Of a stretch of DNA of 64,000 nucleotides, positions 51,503 through 60,943 are shown one piece after another. Made by a program: the position numbers and the translations under genes. Every line of letters starts with the position of its first letter. Positions within the stretch are counted from its first letter, which is position 1. Under the pieces are notes generated by a model, which saw only the letters and a program-made list of their open reading frames with translations, did no database searches and was not told the DNA's origin. The DNA lies in NCBI GenBank assembly GCA_913060875.1, contig CAJXSL010000010.1:62001-126000 (forward strand), given 5' to 3'. This DNA comes from an uncultured Desulfobacteraceae bacterium. GTDB lineage: Bacteria > Desulfobacterota > Desulfobacteria > Desulfobacterales > UBA5852.

Positions 51503-52738
51503 CTACTTTGAGCGCGAACCGGGCTCCGGAACCGTGGCTTTATAAATGACGGCCTCGCCTGTCAATCGGTAGCCACCGGCGGCGGCCGGTACTAAAACGC
51601 TGTCGCCCTTCTGGAGCATCAGGGTGTCAGCTTCGTTTCCTGTTTTCAAAGTGGCGCGTCCCTTCATCAGCAACAGAATCTCGACATTGCGCTGCTCTGG
51701 CGATGCATGGGACTTTCCGGCGGCGACCGTCACCTTCGACAAACAAAATTCTTTTGCCGGAGTGATATAACGGGCCTCGGTCGGCGATACGGCTTGCGCG
51801 GTCATAACGCCGGGATCACGGGGTTCAAACAAGAGCACCCGCATCAGTTCCGCCTGATCGATGTGCTTCGGCGTCAAGCCGCCCCGGAGCACATTGTCGG
51901 AATTGGCCATCAACTCGATCCCTACGCCGTCAAGATAAGCATGGAGTTGACCGGCCGGCAAATACATGGCCTGGCCGGGTGCCAGGCATACCAGGTTCAG
52001 GATAACAGGGGCCAGGATACCGATATCTCCCGGATAAGCCTTCTGCAGCTTGATCAACCAGGAGGATATCGGGTCCTGCGGGCGGTTGCTTTCCGCCCGG
52101 GCAATCGCCTCGCTAATGGCCCTTTCTTTTTCCGTCGTCGGCATGTTTAGCATGGTCTCAAATAACAACCGCAGCGCCTCATTCGGAGAAAGGGCTTGCA
52201 GAGAAGCCAAAATTTTCGCGAAGGTTCCAGGGCAGAACTGTCCCAATTGCCGTTGGAGGTCGTCGATCGTACGGAATCCATTGACCCCCCAGAATTCGGT
52301 CAGGGCGCAAATGACCTCCGGTTTATGGTTGGCGTCGCGATAATTGCGGTGGGGTGCATCCAGTGGTATGCCGGCCTGATTTTCCCGATCAAACCCCCTG
52401 CGGGCCTGAACGCGGTTGGGATGGGCCTGGATCGAAAGGGGTTCGGCAGCCGCAAGGACTTTGAAGAGGAAGGGCAGCTGACGATCAAACCGGCGGGAGA
52501 CGCTTTTCCCCAAAATTTCTTCCGGGAACCGGTCGATCAATGATTTCAAAGACGCCGAATGGTCACCATCAACGATCATTGATGGTGATTTGGGATGGGC
52601 GCCCATCCACATTTCAGCCTCGGGTTTGCTTGTCGGATGCGTCCTGCCGGTGAGGTCGGCAATGGCCGTTCGCGACCCCCAGGCATAATGCTGCACAGGA
52701 TTGTTAAGGCGTTGTACGTTTTCGGCGCCAATGGTCAT
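51503..52738 (-). CDS. manA: Mannose-6-phosphate isomerase, class I
   Basis: 411 residues from the ATG at 52738, chosen because the protein then begins as ManA does (LNNPVQHYAWGS); the frame is open 32 codons further. Zinc ligands are visible in SIQAHPNRVQA (Gln, His) and HKPEVICAL (Glu), with the later His region YLPAGQLHAYLDGVGIELMANSDN and its Arg-containing continuation. It interconverts mannose 6-phosphate and fructose 6-phosphate, supplying GDP-mannose-type precursors, possibly for the nearby polysaccharide locus. It is divergent from the kinase gene. Confidence 0.94.
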   Translation of the reverse strand: MTIGAENVQRLNNPVQHYAWGSRTAIADLTGRTHPTSKPEAEMWMGAHPKSPSMIVDGDHSASLKSLIDRFPEEILGKSVSRRFDRQLPFLFKVLAAAEPLSIQAHPNRVQARRGFDRENQAGIPLDAPHRNYRDANHKPEVICALTEFWGVNGFRTIDDLQRQLGQFCPGTFAKILASLQALSPNEALRLLFETMLNMPTTEKERAISEAIARAESNRPQDPISSWLIKLQKAYPGDIGILAPVILNLVCLAPGQAMYLPAGQLHAYLDGVGIELMANSDNVLRGGLTPKHIDQAELMRVLLFEPRDPGVMTAQAVSPTEARYITPAKEFCLSKVTVAAGKSHASPEQRNVEILLLMKGRATLKTGNEADTLMLQKGDSVLVPAAAGGYRLTGEAVIYKATVPEPGSRSK

Positions 52739-52843
52739 AAGCGTTCTTTCTCTGGTAAAAGGGCGTAAAATATGTCCTGTAAATCCCCGCGGTGGTAATT
52801 TGGAAATTGGTATTGAAGGAACCATAAAACTCATGCCATAATT

Positions 52844-54382
52844 ATGTCAAATAACAGACAACCTCAATGGAAGGTTCCTATCCATATTTCATTTCGCCAG
52901 GTAATGAGCATCGTCCGATTGCCCGCCAAAAACGGCCTGTTCCAGGCCGTCATGCTGACATTGACCTTCAGTATCGGTGCTTGTCTGATCGGCCCGTTAG
53001 GTGTCGATCAGCATGATCCGCTTTCGTTATGGCTGATCAAGCTCGTCCAGACCAATTTGCCTTCTGCCGAGAGAATCAATCCTCTTGAAATTCGTTCAAC
53101 CCCCACGCCTGTTGCCGTCCTCGAATGGGGTTTTTGTCTTCTGGCCGGCATTATGGCGGTGCTCATCTCAAAACGGCTGAAGCTGCGATGGTGTTTAACA
53201 GCTGCGGGAACACTGGCCGTGTTCGTCATGGGGATCACGCTGTTCACCTGGCGTAACTGGGGTTTTCTCATCTCAAGCGGCGTGCCCCTTCTTGGCATTG
53301 GTTTTGGTTTGTGGACCGTTTTCATTTTGAGACGGCCGATTACCGTCAGGGGACCGGAACCCCTCAATAACAATCCAATCGATGGGCATGAACATTATGA
53401 CGTTGATCCGATGGCTAAACCGCCGGGATCTGCAGAGGCCTTGCAAACAAACGGGGATTTTTTCAACCCGTCTGCATGCCTAGACGCTGCTCCGGAAGAT
53501 GAAAGCGAATCCGGCTTTATTAACGGGAGGGTCATCGGGCGATACGAAATTATCCGTTCCATTGGCAAAGGCGCCATGGGAGAGGTCTTTTTAGGACGAG
53601 ACCCCCATATCAACCGCCTGACCGCTGTCAAAACGGTGCGTTTCGAGGACAGCTTTGCCGAAGATGATATCGAACAGATCAAAGGTAAGTTTTTCCGGGA
53701 GGCGGAAAGCGCTGGGACCCTTTCGCATCCGCATATCGTTACCATCTATGACGCCGGAGAGAACGGGGACTGCGCCTATATCGCCATGGAATTCCTGGAA
53801 GGGTCGACGTTGCTGCGCTTTGCCCGGCGCCAGCGTCTCCTGCCGCTCCGGCGAATTATCCGGTATATGGCCCAGGTCGCTGAGGGGCTGGATTATGCCC
53901 ACCGTCAGGGCATCACCCATCGGGATATCAAGCCCGCCAACATCATGCTGGTCCAAAACGGAAAGATCAAGATCACGGATTTCGGTATCGCCCACATTGC
54001 TACGTCCTCCCAAACCCAGACCGGCGTTGTCAAAGGCACGCCCTATTACATGTCGCCGGAACAATTCTCCGGTCAAAAGGTGGATGGCCGTTCCGATATT
54101 TTTTCTCTGGGCACCACCATGTTTCAGCTTCTGACCGGCACCCTGCCCTTCTATGCCGAAAGCCCCGCCCTCCTGATGAATCAGATCATGAATTTTCCCC
54201 ATCCCAACCCCCGCGCAATCAATCCACGCGTGTTACCGGCCATGGTGAAAATCGTCGACAAAGCCCTGGAGAAGGACCGTGCCAACCGTTACCAAAGCGC
54301 CAAAAGCCTGGCCCGGGATTTGCGTCGGTTGGATCAGCGGATCAAAACAGCGCTCCAAAAAGACCGTACCGCCAATCTTTAA
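52844..54382 (+). CDS. Membrane-anchored Ser/Thr protein kinase (Hanks type)
   Basis: 512 residues. Four hydrophobic segments (about 33-53, 88-108, 115-136, 140-162) precede a linker and a kinase domain from about 234. Key residues are the Gly loop IGKGAMGEVFLG (240-251), ATP-binding Lys263, HRDIKPANIM with Asp361, DFG at 379-381, and GTPYYMSPEQ in the activation segment. The kinase thus follows the membrane part, which resembles the tail of a CHASE2-type sensor without its large external domain. PP2C phosphatase and FHA genes follow in the same direction: writer, eraser and reader of phosphothreonine. Confidence 0.93.
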   Translation: MSNNRQPQWKVPIHISFRQVMSIVRLPAKNGLFQAVMLTLTFSIGACLIGPLGVDQHDPLSLWLIKLVQTNLPSAERINPLEIRSTPTPVAVLEWGFCLLAGIMAVLISKRLKLRWCLTAAGTLAVFVMGITLFTWRNWGFLISSGVPLLGIGFGLWTVFILRRPITVRGPEPLNNNPIDGHEHYDVDPMAKPPGSAEALQTNGDFFNPSACLDAAPEDESESGFINGRVIGRYEIIRSIGKGAMGEVFLGRDPHINRLTAVKTVRFEDSFAEDDIEQIKGKFFREAESAGTLSHPHIVTIYDAGENGDCAYIAMEFLEGSTLLRFARRQRLLPLRRIIRYMAQVAEGLDYAHRQGITHRDIKPANIMLVQNGKIKITDFGIAHIATSSQTQTGVVKGTPYYMSPEQFSGQKVDGRSDIFSLGTTMFQLLTGTLPFYAESPALLMNQIMNFPHPNPRAINPRVLPAMVKIVDKALEKDRANRYQSAKSLARDLRRLDQRIKTALQKDRTANL

Positions 54383-54559
54383 ACAAGCGGAATTTCGTCG
54401 TTTAGGCCCATGGATGCGTCATATCGGCCCATACCTTGACTTGCCAATGTTATCTGCTATAGTTTTCCTGTTAATTGCTACCGAAACCGTTTGAGATTAT
54501 TATAAAATCATCAGGATAAAAGCTGTCTTTCAGAAAACGTTGCATCCCGTGGGCCGAGC

Positions 54560-55390
54560 ATGATCGATATCGCTGCAGCCGGACTTTCCGACATCGGACG
54601 GAAACGCCCTTCCAATCAGGACCGTTATATAGTGGACGATCGTCACCGACTTTATGTGGTGGCCGATGGCATGGGGGGGCATCAGGCCGGTGAAGTGGCG
54701 TCACAGTTGGTCACCGATTCCCTCCGACAATATTTTTCGTCAGCCGGTACCGTTTCCCCAAATCCGGATACGCCGCCGCTGAAGGATCCCTCCCTGTCGC
54801 CCGAGGCCAATCGCATGCGTGAAGCCATAGAATATGCCAACCAGCAGGTGTATCAAGCGGCAGCCAATGATAAGCGCTGCCAGGGCATGGGATCAACCCT
54901 GGCCGCCGTTCAATTTGCGAACAATACGTTCATTGCGGCCAATGTCGGCGACAGTCCTATCTACCTGGTCCATGAGCAATCGATTGAAACGATTTCCGTC
55001 GCCCACACTTTCCTGGCCGAGCGACCGGATCTCCAGACGGATGCAGCCAATGTATTCAGCACGGAACTGCAACACCTGCTAACGCGAGGGATGGGTGTCG
55101 AGGACACGGTGCAGCCCGATATCTGTGAATCCCCCTGGTACGGTGGCGATCGTTTGGTGATTTGTTCCGATGGTTTGAGCGGGAAAGTCGCTCCCGAAGA
55201 AATTCTTACCATGGTTTCTTCCAATAGCGTTAACAGCGCCTGTCAACTGTTGGTGGAAAAGGCCAATCAAAGAGGCGGTGACGATAATATCACCGTCATT
55301 GTCATGCATGTTCGCAAACAGAACAAGTTGCTCCAGCGGATAAACCAGTGGATCGGTCGTTTTATCGGCGGCGGCTTATCCGAGGGGTGA
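54560..55390 (+). CDS. PP2C-family Ser/Thr phosphatase (PrpC/Stp-like)
   Basis: 276 residues. SDIGRKRPSNQDRY, VADGMGGHQAGEVAS (metal Asp36), MGSTLAAV, NVGDSPIYLV, ICSDGLSG and GGDDNITVIV are the ordered PP2C motifs with all the metal-binding Asp residues. It removes phosphate from Ser/Thr targets and very likely reverses the upstream kinase. Soluble; a basic/hydrophobic C-terminal tail (about 250-276) might contact the membrane. Confidence 0.94.
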   Translation: MIDIAAAGLSDIGRKRPSNQDRYIVDDRHRLYVVADGMGGHQAGEVASQLVTDSLRQYFSSAGTVSPNPDTPPLKDPSLSPEANRMREAIEYANQQVYQAAANDKRCQGMGSTLAAVQFANNTFIAANVGDSPIYLVHEQSIETISVAHTFLAERPDLQTDAANVFSTELQHLLTRGMGVEDTVQPDICESPWYGGDRLVICSDGLSGKVAPEEILTMVSSNSVNSACQLLVEKANQRGGDDNITVIVMHVRKQNKLLQRINQWIGRFIGGGLSEG

Positions 55391-55420
55391 CAACCGAAAT
55401 AACATCAAGAGGGAAACAAT

Positions 55421-56131
55421 ATGCCAACCATCAGCCTGAGGTTTAAAAACAACACCATCGGAACCTATGATCTGCAGCCGGGGCAATCCCTGACCATCGG
55501 ACGCCTTGACGATAACGACATCATCATTGAGAACCTGGCCGTTTCGGGTCGGCATGCTAAAATTGATACGGTTGGCGAGGGCTATCTGCTGACAGATCTG
55601 CAGAGCAAGAACGGGTGTTTCGTCAACGAAAAACTGGTGGCATCCCACTGGCTCAATCATGGGGATAAAGTGAGCATCGGCAAACATATCCTGGAATTCG
55701 CCTTTAAATCCGGTGAGCCCCGCCCGCCTGCGCCAGCAACGGACCAGCGGGATCAGACCATGGTAATGGATACCGGCGATTACCGCGACATGCTGTCTAA
55801 ATGCGGTGCTGCCGATCGGCTGGCGTCAGCGGTCGGCAAACCGGTGGGGGTTTTGTCCTATCTTGCCGGCGGCGAGGGCGAATTCGAGCTGACACGCAAA
55901 CTGGTTAAAATCGGAAAAGACGCCAACAGCGATATACGCGTCAGCGGCCTGACCATAGGCCAAACCGCCGCCACCATCAGCAAACGACCCAATGGCTATG
56001 TCCTGAGTTATGTCGCCGGGCTTTCCAAACCCAAGGTGAACGGGAAAGCGGTTAAACAATCCGTGGCGTTGAACGAATTTGACGTCATTGAGATTGGCGC
56101 GCTTAAGCTGCAGTTTTTCACCAAAGAATGA
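55421..56131 (+). CDS. FHA-domain protein (one typical, one degenerate FHA)
   Basis: 236 residues. Residues 5-90 are a clear FHA domain: TIGRLDDNDI, AVSGRHAKI and DLQSKNGCFVN carry the Arg, Ser-x-x-His and Asn residues that bind phosphothreonine. Residues 140-235 look like a second FHA fold (KIGKDANSDIRVSG, VNGKAV) lacking the Ser/Arg-His pair, so it probably does not bind phosphate. It sits 30 bp after the PP2C gene and is likely a kinase substrate or reader. Its stop codon overlaps the first base pairs of a family B repeat. Confidence 0.9.
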   Translation: MPTISLRFKNNTIGTYDLQPGQSLTIGRLDDNDIIIENLAVSGRHAKIDTVGEGYLLTDLQSKNGCFVNEKLVASHWLNHGDKVSIGKHILEFAFKSGEPRPPAPATDQRDQTMVMDTGDYRDMLSKCGAADRLASAVGKPVGVLSYLAGGEGEFELTRKLVKIGKDANSDIRVSGLTIGQTAATISKRPNGYVLSYVAGLSKPKVNGKAVKQSVALNEFDVIEIGALKLQFFTKE

Positions 56132-56252
56132 CGGTTTCGTAAAGAGGCCAATCTCGGCGTTGCGCGGCACCATTCGTTGCTGCGGCGTATAATCATACGC
56201 CTCGCGCCTCATGCCTTGCGCGCCTTGACCTTGGCCTCCTTACGAAACCGTC
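56130..56252 (-). repeat. Family B palindromic repeat, copy 4
   Basis: 123 bp from GACGGTTTCGTAAAG to CTTACGAAACCGTC, with CAATCTCGGCGTTGCGCGG and paired GCGTAT/ATACGC in the core. It starts within the stop codon of the FHA gene. Confidence 0.75.
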
Positions 56253-56260
56253 CGGGAGGT

Positions 56261-56382
56261 GCATGGCAAGGGGCAATCTCGGCGTTGCGCGGCACCATTC
56301 GTTGCTGCGGCGCAGAATCATACGCCTCGCGCCTCACGGCTTGCGCACCTTGAGCGTGCCCTCTTTCGCAACCGCTTGCCAA
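56261..56382 (-). repeat. Family B palindromic repeat, copy 5 (tandem to copy 4)
   Basis: Shares about 88 bp with copy 4 at a period of 125 bp and only a few differences (for example CAATCTCGGCGTTGCGCGG in both). Its ends differ: GCATGGCAAGGGG at the left and CGCAACCGCTTGCC at the right. It ends 10 bp before the glycosyltransferase start. Confidence 0.75.
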
Positions 56383-56392
56383 GGTTGTCGGC

Positions 56393-57805
56393 GTGAAAAT
56401 CGCATTTCTCCATTATCATCTCAAGCCCGGCGGGGTCACGACCGTTCTTCGGCATCAGGTTCTGGCACTCCAACAGGATAACGAACTGCTGGTTATCAGT
56501 GGTGAACCGGGGCCGGTCGATTTTCCGTGTGACGTCGCCCACGTCCCTGGGATCGGTTATCACGCCCATAAAAAAGCGCAACCGGAAATCGACGCCATTG
56601 TCGCTCGGATTGCCCGTCGGATTCACCGCCAATTCAACGGTCCCTGCGACCTTATCCATATCCACAATCCCCTGCTGGCCAAAAATGTTTTTTTTCTCGA
56701 CATTATCAATGGATTGCAGCAACTCGGCTTTAGGCTTTTCCTTCAAGTGCACGATTTTGCCGAAGACGGTCGGCCAAACGCGTATTTTCGGGACCAGGCC
56801 TATCCCAGGGACTGTCATTATGGCGTGATCAACTCCCGGGATTATCATATCCTTATCCATTCCGGGCTTTCAACCGATGGTGTGCACTATCTGCCCAATT
56901 GCGTTTTCCCTCTCGAAACCAGGCCGGTGTCCCCATCGGAACATTATCTTTTGTATCCCGTACGGGCCATCCGTCGCAAAAATATTGGGGAGGCGCTTTT
57001 AATTTCCCACTTCCTGCCCCAAGATTGGGCTGTCTTCATTACCCAGCCTCCCAACAGTCCGGCGGATTTCCCCAGCTACAATCAGTGGAAATCCTATGCC
57101 GCCGCACACCGTTTAGCGATTGGCTTCGAAATGGGAACCTACCGACCATTTCCTGAACTGGTGGCTGGCGCCCGTCAGGTCCTGACCACCAGTATTACCG
57201 AAGGGTTTGGCTTTGTGTTTCTGGAGCCCTGGACTGCCGGCAAGCCGTTGACAGGGCGGCTACTGCCTGAGATCTGCCGTGATTTTACCGATGAAGGGAT
57301 TCATCTGGACCACTTGTATGCCGAAATGGTGCTGCCCGTTGATTGGATCGGACGTGAAAAAATCATGGATCGGTTTGACGATCGTCTTGAAATCAACCAA
57401 CGGGCATATGGCCCCAACTGGCCGGCGAATTGGACTGCCAACTGCCTGCGCATCCTGAACGCGCGTCAAACCATTGATTTTGGAATGCTGGACGAACCAT
57501 TGCAGATGGAAATTCTCGATATGCTCCGGGATCAGCCGGCCCGGAAAGAGGCAATGTTGCGCTTGAACCCCTTTCTGGAATCCGTTTCTTCAGTGGCGAC
57601 ACCGAACGATCTTGTCAACGCCAATCGGGAACGTGTCTTGTCGCTGTATCACCCGAACCGTTACCGCAAACACTTGCAAGACATCTATACCCGCATATTG
57701 GGCAACCCGGTTCATCAAGCCATTGACCGCAAATCGTTGTTATCGGGCTTCCTGTCGTTTGAAAATTTCAGCCTGCTGAAATGGAATCCTCCTGATGATG
57801 GATGA
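56393..57805 (+). CDS. Family 4 glycosyltransferase-like protein
   Basis: 470 residues. The N-terminus KIAFLHYHLKPGGVTTVLRHQV is the GT4 acceptor-domain opening with its Gly-Gly loop. The C-terminal donor half has TTSITEGFGFVFLEPWTAGKPLTGR, matching the E-x7-E donor motif (EGFGFVFLE). It may act on a lipid or small sugar; a trehalose- or sucrose-type synthase is conceivable. The GTG start at 56391 or the frame start given are not well separated, and no clear Shine-Dalgarno survives because the repeat lies directly upstream. The next gene (HAD) may be coupled to it. Confidence 0.82.
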   Translation: MKIAFLHYHLKPGGVTTVLRHQVLALQQDNELLVISGEPGPVDFPCDVAHVPGIGYHAHKKAQPEIDAIVARIARRIHRQFNGPCDLIHIHNPLLAKNVFFLDIINGLQQLGFRLFLQVHDFAEDGRPNAYFRDQAYPRDCHYGVINSRDYHILIHSGLSTDGVHYLPNCVFPLETRPVSPSEHYLLYPVRAIRRKNIGEALLISHFLPQDWAVFITQPPNSPADFPSYNQWKSYAAAHRLAIGFEMGTYRPFPELVAGARQVLTTSITEGFGFVFLEPWTAGKPLTGRLLPEICRDFTDEGIHLDHLYAEMVLPVDWIGREKIMDRFDDRLEINQRAYGPNWPANWTANCLRILNARQTIDFGMLDEPLQMEILDMLRDQPARKEAMLRLNPFLESVSSVATPNDLVNANRERVLSLYHPNRYRKHLQDIYTRILGNPVHQAIDRKSLLSGFLSFENFSLLKWNPPDDG

Positions 57806-57875
57806 CCGGCATTTAAAAAACCGGATTCGTTACGTTGCACCCATACCGACCGGCTGTACTCCCGGAGGGCGGCTT

Positions 57876-58640
57876 ATGCGCCCCATCCGGGCCATCATTT
57901 TCGATATCTACGGCACTCTTTTCATCAGCCGCTCCGGTGATATTGGAACGGCCGAGGCAATGGCGCACAAGACCGCCAGGATTAGGGATGTATGTCGACG
58001 ATACGGCGTGGATGAACCACCCGAGCGGATAACGCAGCGATTGTTTAAGGGCATCCGAACGGCCCATGAAAGAAGGCGGGCGTCGGGTATCACCCACCCC
58101 GAAATTGAAATCGATCTCATCTGGAAAAAGGTGTTGGGCTGGAAGGATAACCACCGAATCCGCAAATTTGCATTGGAATACGAATGGACTGTCAATCCGT
58201 GCTATCCCATGCCCGGCCTCGATGAAACCCTGCGCGTGCTAAGGCGCCGCGGTCTGACCATGGGGCTTATATCCAACGCCCAATTTTTCACCCCCCTGCT
58301 TTTCCGGCTGTTTTTGGGCGCTTCCCCGGAAGAGCTTGGATTTACTCCTGATTTGATTGTATATTCCTACCAGTACGGACAAGCCAAACCAGCGAATAAG
58401 CTTTTCGCAAAGTGCCGTGAGGGACTCAGGGCGCAAGGGCTGTTCCCGGTGAACATCGTCTATATAGGTAACGATATGCAAAACGATATCCTGCCGGCAT
58501 CCAAGCTTGGCTGGCAAACCGTCCTTTTTGCAGGGGATCAGCGGTCCCTGCGCCTGCGGGAGGATTGTGCCGACTGTCGCCGCACCCGCCCCGACCTTGT
58601 CATAACCGACCTGAGAGAGCTCTTGGACTGGATTTTGTAA
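57876..58640 (+). CDS. HAD-superfamily hydrolase
   Basis: 254 residues from the ATG at 57876, chosen for the upstream GGAGGG at 7 nt. An in-frame ATG at 57795 overlaps the glycosyltransferase by 11 bp and cannot be excluded. Motif I is FDIYGTLF (DxYGT, as in haloacid dehalogenase-like members), motif II LISNAQ, the Lys is in GQAKPANKLF, and motif III/IV is IGNDMQNDI. Cap-type helices lie between. Probably a phosphatase; paired with the glycosyltransferase it could remove phosphate from a sugar-phosphate product. Confidence 0.87.
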   Translation: MRPIRAIIFDIYGTLFISRSGDIGTAEAMAHKTARIRDVCRRYGVDEPPERITQRLFKGIRTAHERRRASGITHPEIEIDLIWKKVLGWKDNHRIRKFALEYEWTVNPCYPMPGLDETLRVLRRRGLTMGLISNAQFFTPLLFRLFLGASPEELGFTPDLIVYSYQYGQAKPANKLFAKCREGLRAQGLFPVNIVYIGNDMQNDILPASKLGWQTVLFAGDQRSLRLREDCADCRRTRPDLVITDLRELLDWIL

Positions 58641-58997
58641 GCTGGAACGCGGCGGTATCGTTCATTGGGTGAACATGCCGCCGCCGGACGGTGTGAATCC
58701 CATTATGAACCGGCATGGGATGAATTACGGCAGCTTACCGCAACAGTATTTACTTGCAAAACGTTCCAAGTGAGATATAATTTTAAATTGATACGGCTAA
58801 TTATAAACAGCAACCGCGATTGAAAAATGCAGGACGTCCGAATTGGATCCATAACGCAAACCTCAGAAGGATGGCTACTCCCTCCCCCGACTTCGCCCGA
58901 AGTCCTGTCAATGTGTCTTTCCCGGTGCCGGTGGCCGGAATTTGACCTATGGGCGAATTCGCGGGCCGCACTCCAACCATTACCTATTAAACTATAA
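58641..58997. other. Intergenic region, no gene seen
   Basis: 357 bp. Near 58649-58686 an imperfect hairpin GCGGCGG...CCGCCGC lacks a U-tract. The remainder is AT-rich in the middle and may hold the promoter of the CNNM/CorC gene, but I cannot place boxes with confidence. Confidence 0.35.
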
Positions 58998-60215
58998 ATG
59001 TACGACCAAATTGCTTTTCTGATCATTTTACTGTTTTTGTCCGGCTTTTTTTCCTCAGCGGAGACCGCCCTTTTTTCCATCAGCCAAACCAAGGCGCGCC
59101 ATCTTGCCAAAAGCAGCGGGCGCACCGCCGAACTGATCTGCGAGATGAAAGAGGATCCGCACCGCCTGCTGACCACTATCCTGATCGGCAATAACGTGGT
59201 CAATGTTGGCGCTGCCGCTTTGGCCACGTCCCTCACCATTGGCGTTTTTCCCGACTATGCGGTGGGCATCGCCACGGGAGTGATGACCTTTCTGATCCTC
59301 GTTTTCGGGGAAGTATTTCCCAAATCAATCGCGACCCGGAACAATATCCTCATTGCCAGAATGGCCATCTATCCCATTTATTGGCTTTCAATCTTATTCT
59401 ATCCAATCCTGCTCTTTCTGAATTTCATTCCCTACCTGACCGGCAAGATCAAGAAGTCACCCAAGGTTACCGAAGAAGAATTGATGACCATCGTGGAAGC
59501 TGTCGAAGAAGAAGGCCAAATCAAAGAAGAGGAAAAAGAACTGATCCACAACATCTTTGAATTCGACGACACCAATGCCTCCGAGATCATGACCCCCCGG
59601 GGGGATATGTTTGTCATCGAAGCGGACGAACCATTGGACCTGCGTGCCATCCTTGCTTCGGGCTACACACGGATTCCCGTCATCGAGGGGGACATCGATC
59701 ATGTCATCGGCATTGTCAATCTCAAGGACCTCTATTCCCATTCGGTAACGTCTGAGGGCCCCGTCGATGTGCGCCAGATCATGCGGTCGCCCTATTTTGT
59801 CCCGGAACATAAAAAACTGGACAAGTTGCTCCAGCAGTTCAAGAAACGCCGCAATCACTTGGCGGTCGTCGTCGATGAACACGGGGGGGTATCCGGCCTG
59901 ATTACCCTCGAAGATGCCCTCGAAGAGATTGTCGGTGATATTTCCGATGAGACGGACAAAGAAGAACAGCACATTATCAGCACCAAACCCAAGGAATGGG
60001 CGGTGCTAGGCAAATCCGACATTGACGAAATCAATCAGGAAATCCCGATTGATATCCCGGACTCCAAGGAATACGACACCTTTACCGGTTATGTGCTGTA
60101 CAAGATAGGACGCATCCCTCAGGAAAATGAAGAAATTCTCCTGGATGGTTTCCGCATCACCGTCAAGGAAATCGACGGCGTGCGGATCACAAAATATATT
60201 GTTCGCCAAATGTGA
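58998..60215 (+). CDS. CNNM/CorC-HlyC family membrane protein (DUF21-CBS-CorC_HlyC)
   Basis: 405 residues. The DUF21 domain (1-190) has three to four transmembrane helices with SGFFSSAETALFSI. A CBS pair follows (about 195-320: EIMTPRGDMFVIEADEPL and HLAVVVDEHGGVSGLITLEDALEEIVGDI), then the CorC_HlyC FAD-like domain to the end. Family members are magnesium or divalent-cation exporters, with CBS domains sensing ATP/Mg. Not a hemolysin in the toxin sense. Confidence 0.93.
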   Translation: MYDQIAFLIILLFLSGFFSSAETALFSISQTKARHLAKSSGRTAELICEMKEDPHRLLTTILIGNNVVNVGAAALATSLTIGVFPDYAVGIATGVMTFLILVFGEVFPKSIATRNNILIARMAIYPIYWLSILFYPILLFLNFIPYLTGKIKKSPKVTEEELMTIVEAVEEEGQIKEEEKELIHNIFEFDDTNASEIMTPRGDMFVIEADEPLDLRAILASGYTRIPVIEGDIDHVIGIVNLKDLYSHSVTSEGPVDVRQIMRSPYFVPEHKKLDKLLQQFKKRRNHLAVVVDEHGGVSGLITLEDALEEIVGDISDETDKEEQHIISTKPKEWAVLGKSDIDEINQEIPIDIPDSKEYDTFTGYVLYKIGRIPQENEEILLDGFRITVKEIDGVRITKYIVRQM

Positions 60216-60293
60216 TTCGGCGAATCGAATCACATCGAATCTTCGCCGGGGTGGTTATTCATAACGATACGGCGATTGGATATCGAACGGCCG

Positions 60294-60857
60294 CTACTCT
60301 TTGACCCGTTCCACATACTGGCCTGTCCGTGTATCGATCCTGACCTTTTCCCCCTCTTCCACAAACGGCGGTACTTGAAGAACGTACCCGGTCTCAAGTG
60401 TTGCGGGCTTGGTATCCCCCGAAGCCGTATCGCCTTTCACCCAGGGGTCGGCCTTCGTAATGCGCAAATCCATAAAAATCGGCAGGGTCAGGCCGATCGG
60501 GCTGCCATTGAACAGCAAAACGCTGCAAACCGTGTTTTCCTTGATAAGTTCACGGGCATCACCGACCTGTTCGGCGGAAAGGAATTCCTGATCGTAGGTG
60601 GCGGTATTCATGAAGCAGTAATTTTCACCATCCTGATAGAGGTACTCCATCTCAACCTCTTCCAGGCTGGCCGGCTGAATCTTGTCTCCGGAACGCCAGG
60701 TTTTATCAAACTGAACGCCGGTCACCATATTCTTCAGTTTGCATTTATATAGCGCCTGGCCCTTGCCGGGCTTGACGAACTCAAACTGGGTAATGACATA
60801 GGGCTCACCGTCAATCTCGATCTTCAAACCTTTTTTCAGTGATCCGGCTTCTATCAT
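60294..60857 (-). CDS. efp: Elongation factor P
   Basis: 187 residues from the ATG at 60857, which has GGAGGAG just upstream; the frame is open 9 codons more. Three OB/KOW-like domains, as usual. The tip loop is VKPGKGQALYKCKL with Lys32 at the position lysylated in E. coli EF-P, so modification by an EpmA-type enzyme is possible. EF-P relieves ribosome stalling at polyproline. Its stop faces the CNNM/CorC gene stop across 78 bp. Confidence 0.96.
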   Translation of the reverse strand: MIEAGSLKKGLKIEIDGEPYVITQFEFVKPGKGQALYKCKLKNMVTGVQFDKTWRSGDKIQPASLEEVEMEYLYQDGENYCFMNTATYDQEFLSAEQVGDARELIKENTVCSVLLFNGSPIGLTLPIFMDLRITKADPWVKGDTASGDTKPATLETGYVLQVPPFVEEGEKVRIDTRTGQYVERVKE

Positions 60858-60943
60858 ATTGGCTCCTCCATTGGTAAAACCCATCTACAGGTTGTTTTAG
60901 CGCATTGGATTGAATCCATCACCACGATTGAACGGGTACTGAA

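Noticed and set aside
56263-56481. Plus-strand frame of 72 codons
   Set aside because: It starts inside family B copy 5 and overlaps the glycosyltransferase in another frame.
58649-58686. GC-rich hairpin after the HAD gene considered as a terminator
   Set aside because: The stem is imperfect and no U-tract follows on either strand.
60219-60247. GGCGAA..TTCGCC inverted repeat between the convergent CNNM and efp genes
   Set aside because: Stem of about ten interrupted pairs without a U-tract; position suits a terminator but the evidence is too weak.
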